The notes under the pieces were generated by a model, which worked only from the letters and a program-made list of their open reading frames with translations, had not been told where the DNA came from and searched no databases. 64,000 nt of DNA, taken from DASXHZ01 sp036488085 (GTDB lineage: Bacteria > Acidobacteriota > Thermoanaerobaculia > Gp7-AA8). The stretch lies in assembly GCA_036488085.1 (NCBI GenBank), contig DASXHZ010000058.1, positions 62,001 to 126,000 on the forward strand, in the 5' to 3' direction. Position 1 is the first letter of the stretch; each line of letters opens with the position of its first letter. Both the position numbers and the translations under genes were made by a program. Positions 60,232 to 64,000 of the stretch are shown in pieces.

Positions 60232-60960
60232 ATGCAGAAGTGGGCTGTTCTCGCGGGACTCGTGTTTCTCGCGACAGTTGCATTCGGCGAAGAGGCGAAA
60301 CCGCCGGAGAAAGTATGGGCGAGCAGCATCGGGGCGGGGCTCGCGATCACGAGCGGAAACACGGATACGAAGAACTACAACCTCTCGTTCACGACGAAGT
60401 ACGACCCGAAGGCCAAGGTCGTGTTCAAGGCCGACGCGCTCTTCTTGCGCGGAGAGTCGGACGGGCTGGTGAACGTCGACAAGGCGACGGCGGACGCGCG
60501 GTACGAGTACAACGTCTCCGATCGGACTTTCGCGTTCGCGGAGGTGAACTACCTGCGCGACCCGTTCAAGGACATCGACTACTTCGTGGCGCCGCTGGCG
60601 GGCGGTGGTTACCGGGTCATCAAGAGCGACACGAAGAACCTGACGGTCGACGGCGCGGCGGGCGCCGAGGTCGAGAGGGGAGTTCTGGGGCGATCGTCGG
60701 GCGGTGCTCTCAAGGCCGGCGAAAACTTCGACTGGGCACTCTCGCCGACGAGCAAGTTCACGCAGAAGCTCACCGGGATCTGGAAGACGAAGGACTTCGG
60801 CGACGCGCTCTACCACTTCGACGCGGGGCTGACGATGGCCGTCGCCGGCCGGCTCGAGCTGAAGCTGGCGTATGCATACGACTACAAGTCGCGGCCCGAG
60901 CTGATCACAGTCAAGAAGGGGGACAGCGCCCTCTTTGCAGCGCTGCTGTACAAGTTCTGA
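60232..60960 (+). CDS. DUF481 outer-membrane protein
   Basis: A 242-residue protein with signal MQKWAVLAGLVFLATVAFG. It has strands typical of DUF481 beta barrels: SIGAGLAITSGNTDTKNYNL, ADARYEYNVSDRTFAFAEV, YFVAPLAGGGYRVIKSDTKN and a C-terminal aromatic end LFAALLYKF, suited for BAM recognition. It resembles YdiY-type salt-induced proteins. It is divergent from the alpha/beta hydrolase, with 71 bp between starts. The next gene follows 15 bp later and may be co-transcribed. Confidence 0.85.
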   Translation: MQKWAVLAGLVFLATVAFGEEAKPPEKVWASSIGAGLAITSGNTDTKNYNLSFTTKYDPKAKVVFKADALFLRGESDGLVNVDKATADARYEYNVSDRTFAFAEVNYLRDPFKDIDYFVAPLAGGGYRVIKSDTKNLTVDGAAGAEVERGVLGRSSGGALKAGENFDWALSPTSKFTQKLTGIWKTKDFGDALYHFDAGLTMAVAGRLELKLAYAYDYKSRPELITVKKGDSALFAALLYKF

Positions 60961-60975
60961 ACTGTTACGCGGGGC

Positions 60976-61578
60976 GTGCGACAGATCGTCGCTCCACTCG
61001 CCGTCTTGGCGCTCCTGATCGCGCCGACCATCGGGGATCTCCTCGCGAGACGCGGAGACCCCTGTCTCGTCTCGCCGTGCTGCATCGGAAAGATGATCAA
61101 GTCGTGCGATGCATCCGCACGGATCGCAGAGTGGGGAAGGCATCCGTTCGACTTTGGCGACGCGTCGCTCCAGGCACGCTGGCGTGCATGGCGCGGCGAT
61201 TCTCCCGTAGGTTCCTCGTTCTGGCTCTGCGGCGGCGTGAAGGTTCCGACCGGCAATGCGCATGAATTGAGCCGCGGTCCCGATCCGGAGGAAGGCGAAG
61301 TCCCCATCCAGCCGGGCAGCGGCTCGACCGATGTCCTCCTCGGCGCGACCTGGCAGAGTGGGATTCTTCGCGAGACCTCGTTGCAGGGGATGATGGGTAA
61401 GACGACCCTCATTCCGTTCTTGACCTCGGTGTCGTACCGCTTCAACGGACGCGGCACGCACGACTATCGGCTCGGCAACGAGCTTCAGCTCAACGCCGGG
61501 TCCGAGTACCCGATTTCGGAAGGGCTCCACCTTCTCGGACAGGTGAATCTCCGCCATCGCGAGAAGGACTCGGTCTGA
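60976..61578 (+). CDS. Short outer-membrane transporter-like protein, possibly truncated
   Basis: A 200-residue frame from GTG 60976. A signal-like stretch (QIVAPLAVLALLIAPTIG) is followed by a cysteine-containing part (DPCLVSPCCIGKMIKSC) and strands such as WLCGGVKVPTGNAHEL and TSVSYRFNGRGTHDYRLGNE, resembling phenol-degradation-type (MetA-like) porins. Such barrels usually have about 300 residues and end in an aromatic strand; this one stops after VNLRHREKDSV. Missing N- and C-terminal strands suggest decay or a divergent small barrel. Confidence 0.55.
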   Translation: MRQIVAPLAVLALLIAPTIGDLLARRGDPCLVSPCCIGKMIKSCDASARIAEWGRHPFDFGDASLQARWRAWRGDSPVGSSFWLCGGVKVPTGNAHELSRGPDPEEGEVPIQPGSGSTDVLLGATWQSGILRETSLQGMMGKTTLIPFLTSVSYRFNGRGTHDYRLGNELQLNAGSEYPISEGLHLLGQVNLRHREKDSV

Positions 61579-61584
61579 CGAAAA

Positions 61585-61624
61585 GTCCGATGCGCCATCG
61601 GGATCGCCCGATAGGCCATCGGAC
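61585..61624. terminator. Hairpin between convergent genes
   Basis: Two 18-bp arms (61585-61602 and 61607-61624, starting GTCCGATGCGCCATCGGG) are inverted complements with three mismatches around ATCG. Each half can also fold on itself. It lies between the stops of the porin-like gene and pilT. It could act as a bidirectional terminator, but neither side has a clear T-run. Confidence 0.4.
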
Positions 61625-61658
61625 AAACCTGATCCATGGATTTGATCAGGAGGCTCGC

Positions 61659-62735
61659 CTACTCGCGAATGCCTTCCGCTTGCAGGACGTCCTTGAACTG
61701 CTCCTTGTCGATCGCTTTGTCGTACGCGGAGCGGGCGGAGATCTTCTTGTCTTCGTAGAGCCGCTTGATCGAGGTGTCCATGTCGATCATCCCTTCCTTG
61801 ACGCCCGTCTGGATGGCTGACGTGATCTGCGGCGTTTTTCCCTCGCGGATCATGTTGCCGATGGCGGGGGAGGCGAAGAGGATCTCGATGGCGGCGACGC
61901 GGCCGCCGCCGAGCTTCGGCATGAGTTGCTGCGCGACGACGGCGCGGATCGTCTCGCCCAGGACGCCGCGGATACCGTCCTGCTCGGGGGCGGGGAAGAC
62001 GCTGATAATGCGGTCCATCGTCTTGGCCGCATTGTTCGTGTGCAGCGTTCCGAAGACGAGGGTGCCGCGCTCGGCGGCGTTGAGCGCCATTTGGATGGTC
62101 TCGAGGTCGCGCATCTCGCCGACGAGGACGATGTCGGGGTCTTCGCGACCGGCGGCTTTCAGCGCCTCGGCGAACGATTTCGCGTGCGTCCCGATCTCGC
62201 GCTGGTGGATGAGACACTTCTTGTTCGGATGGACGAACTCGATCGGGTCTTCGATCGTGATGATGTGCTGTGAGCGCGTATCGTTGATTAGATCGATGAT
62301 CGCGGCGAGCGTGGTCGACTTGCCGGAGCCGGTCGGTCCCGTGACGAGAACGAGTCCGCTGCGGAGCGCCGCGATCCGCCGGAGCTGATCGGGGAGGCCG
62401 AGCTGCTCGAGCGTCATGATCTTCGACGGGATGATGCGGAAGACCGCGCCGGCGCCGCGCTGCTGCCGGAAGAGGTTGACGCGGTAGCGCGCCACGTTCG
62501 GAATCTCGTAGGCCCAGTCGGTGTCGCCGCCCTCGAGGAACTCCTCCCAGTTGCGCCTCGGCGTCACCGCCGAGAGCATCTCGTTGAAGTCGCCCTCGGT
62601 GACGATGCGATAGCGGATCGGCTCCATCGCGCCGGAGGCGCGGAGCATCGGCGGGCGGCCGACGGTCAGATGAAAGTCCGACGCCCCGCGGTCGTTCATC
62701 AGTCGGAGGAAGCGGTCGATCTTGTTGGAGGGCAT
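61659..62735 (-). CDS. pilT: Type IV pilus twitching motility ATPase PilT
   Basis: A 358-residue hexameric retraction ATPase. The N-terminal PAS-like domain opens with ASDFHLTVGRPPMLR. Walker A is VTGPTGSGKSTTLAAI (about 131-146), the Asp box IITIEDPIEFVH, Walker B DIVLVGEMRDLET and the His box TLVFGTLHTNNAAKT. The PilT-specific AIRNLIRE-like motif is AIGNMIREGK. It follows its PilT-like paralogue with a 5-bp gap. This implies type IV pili, though the pilus structural genes are outside the window. Confidence 0.92.
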   Translation of the reverse strand: MPSNKIDRFLRLMNDRGASDFHLTVGRPPMLRASGAMEPIRYRIVTEGDFNEMLSAVTPRRNWEEFLEGGDTDWAYEIPNVARYRVNLFRQQRGAGAVFRIIPSKIMTLEQLGLPDQLRRIAALRSGLVLVTGPTGSGKSTTLAAIIDLINDTRSQHIITIEDPIEFVHPNKKCLIHQREIGTHAKSFAEALKAAGREDPDIVLVGEMRDLETIQMALNAAERGTLVFGTLHTNNAAKTMDRIISVFPAPEQDGIRGVLGETIRAVVAQQLMPKLGGGRVAAIEILFASPAIGNMIREGKTPQITSAIQTGVKEGMIDMDTSIKRLYEDKKISARSAYDKAIDKEQFKDVLQAEGIRE

Positions 62736-62740
62736 GGCTG

Positions 62741-64000
62741 TCAGACCGTCTTGGTGCCGGCGATGAACGCGGGCGTGACCATCGGCTCGAATTCTTCTTT
62801 CTTCTGGGCGGCGAGATACGCGGTTTCGGCGGTGATCTGGTCGCGCTTGACGAGGTCCTTCAACGCGTCGTCGAACGTCTGCATGCCGAAGCTGCGGCCG
62901 ATTTGCATGGCGGAGTAGATCTGGTACGTCTTCTCGTCGCGGATCATGTTCGCGATGTTGCTCGTTCCCTTGAGGACCTCGAAGGCGGCGACCTGCTTGC
63001 GGGCTTCCTTCGCTGGCAGAAGGCGCTGCGCGATGCAGTACTTCATCGACTCGGAAAGCGAGGCGCGGATCTGCGGCTGCTCGTCGGCGGGAAAGCTCGA
63101 GAGGATGCGGTCGATCGCCTTCGGCGCGCTTGTCGAATTGAGAGTGCCGAGGACGATGTGGCCGGTCTCGGCCGCGGTGAGCGCCAGCGTGATTGACTCG
63201 TTGTCGCGCAGCTCGCCGATCACGATGACGTCGGGATCTTCGCGGAGGGCGGCGCGGAGCGCGCGGGCGAACGACTGCGTGTGCGATCCGACCTCGCGCT
63301 GGTTGACGAGGCAGCTCTTGAACGGATGGACGAACTCGACCGGGTCCTCCATCGTGAGGACGTGATCGGAACGCGTCTCGTTGAAGAGATTCACGAGCGC
63401 CGCGAGGGTCGTCGACTTCCCGGAGCCCGACGGGCCGCAGACGAGGACGAGTCCCTGGTGGTAGTCGGAGATCTCGGCGAGCTGCGCCGGAAGGCCGAGA
63501 TCGAGGATCGTCGGCGGCTTCTCCGGGATGACGCGGAAGACGGCGTTGTAGCCGCTCTGGTCGTAGAAGACGTTCCCGCGATAGCGGCCCGCCTGCGGGA
63601 TGTAGTAGCAGAAGTCGAGCTGGTGCTCTTTCTGGATCGTCTCCCACTGCGCCGGCGTCAGGATCTCGCGCAGCATCTCTTCCGTCTGTTCCGGTGTGAA
63701 GGGATCCGCCTGCGCGCGGAGCAGGTCGGCCGAGATCCGGAGGATGGGCGGCTGTCCGACGGAGAGATGGAAATCCGATGCGCCCTGATTGCGCGTGGCG
63801 ATCAGGAGGGTGTTCAGCTTCGCGTCGCCCGACTTGCCGGTGACGGTTAGCGCCTGCTTCCGTACGGCGTCGATCTGCGACTGTGTTTTTTGCTCCGTGA
63901 TCGCGATCTCGTCGAGGATGTCGATGGCGCGCGCGCGGACGTTGCGCTCCGGATCGTTCGCCGCCATCTGCAGCAACGCGTTTTGTACCTGCGGGTGTTT
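62741..64000 (-). CDS. PilT/PilU-type ATPase with N-terminal HEAT-like segment (partial)
   Basis: The frame is open to the right edge, so the N-terminus is missing. The visible 419 residues begin with a HEAT-repeat-like piece (QVQNALLQMAANDPERNVRA) before the usual NQGASDFHLSVGQPPILR. Walker A is VCGPSGSGKSTTLAAL, the Asp box LTMEDPVEFVH, Walker B DVIVIGELRDNES; the His box reads IVLGTLNSTSAPK, with Asn-Ser instead of His-Thr. The altered His box and extra N-terminus suggest an accessory PilU-like role. It is the first gene of the pair with pilT. Confidence 0.85.
   Translation of the reverse strand, partial: KHPQVQNALLQMAANDPERNVRARAIDILDEIAITEQKTQSQIDAVRKQALTVTGKSGDAKLNTLLIATRNQGASDFHLSVGQPPILRISADLLRAQADPFTPEQTEEMLREILTPAQWETIQKEHQLDFCYYIPQAGRYRGNVFYDQSGYNAVFRVIPEKPPTILDLGLPAQLAEISDYHQGLVLVCGPSGSGKSTTLAALVNLFNETRSDHVLTMEDPVEFVHPFKSCLVNQREVGSHTQSFARALRAALREDPDVIVIGELRDNESITLALTAAETGHIVLGTLNSTSAPKAIDRILSSFPADEQPQIRASLSESMKYCIAQRLLPAKEARKQVAAFEVLKGTSNIANMIRDEKTYQIYSAMQIGRSFGMQTFDDALKDLVKRDQITAETAYLAAQKKEEFEPMVTPAFIAGTKTV

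Overview
The window is about 65% GC and reads as chromosomal DNA of an Acidobacteriota bacterium. The best lineage signal is four proteins of the VWFA-related family that is expanded in Acidobacteria (4810-6294, 7337-8851, 19923-22388, 22393-25047), two of them with an N-terminal GWxTD-like region. DUF6599, DUF4388, DUF4097 and DUF4403 proteins and dense GC-rich intergenic palindromes fit the same picture. The class (perhaps Thermoanaerobaculia-like) is inference only. No rRNA, tRNA, CRISPR array, phage or intact insertion sequence was seen.

Layout. 0-4.8 kb: the 3' end of a CCA-adding/poly(A) polymerase, two tandem lipoproteins on the other strand, then an overlapping set of cysteine desulfurase, degenerate receiver-PilZ protein and TPR protein, and a glycosyltransferase. 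4.8-13.8 kb: two VWFA paralogues flanking mobA-moaC, a DUF6599 lipoprotein, leucyl aminopeptidase, a sigma-54 response regulator and glutamate racemase. 13.8-19.3 kb: a large membrane protein carrying two in-frame palindromes, a class II aldolase, a response regulator and the two-gene L-serine dehydratase. 19.3-28.2 kb: a PagL-like outer-membrane protein, the GWxTD/VWFA pair, a second cysteine desulfurase, a DUF4388 protein and Lgt. 28.2-32.5 kb: an intergenic repeat patch, an ankyrin protein, chorismate synthase, a 42/43-bp repeat array and a class V PLP enzyme. 32.5-40.9 kb: rmuC, then trpG-D-C-F-B-A, a Phe/Tyr-rich leader with terminator, chorismate mutase, DAHP synthase and an SH3 lipoprotein. 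40.9-47 kb: a secreted fibre-like protein, a sigma/anti-sigma/DUF4097 operon and a fused transporter-spermidine synthase. 47-56.5 kb: an Fpg-family glycosylase, M23 and M3 peptidases, a PAP2 membrane protein, a DUF4403 lipoprotein, an aldo/keto reductase, ApaG, an Ig-like secreted protein and a histidine phosphatase. 56.5-64 kb: a structured intergenic region, a ribosomal S1-like protein, an epimerase, an alpha/beta hydrolase, outer-membrane proteins and two PilT-type ATPases.

How genes work together. From 33.9 to 40.3 kb lies an aromatic amino-acid block: tryptophan genes overlapping by about 4 bp, then chorismate mutase and DAHP synthase. The two parts are separated by a 15-residue leader peptide with seven Phe/Tyr residues and five mutually pairing RNA segments ending in an intrinsic terminator that also holds the downstream ribosome-binding site. 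This looks like a complete translation-coupled attenuator and is the strongest regulatory find. trpE is absent, and trpG has no ATG/GTG/TTG start.

The other main theme is repeated structure. Three arrays have a 21-bp or 2x21-bp period. Three inverted repeats are built from heptamers. Two further long palindromes sit in frame inside one membrane-protein gene, and one heptamer palindrome sits in frame inside the M23 peptidase gene. I could not run searches, so family assignments rest on motifs read from the translations.
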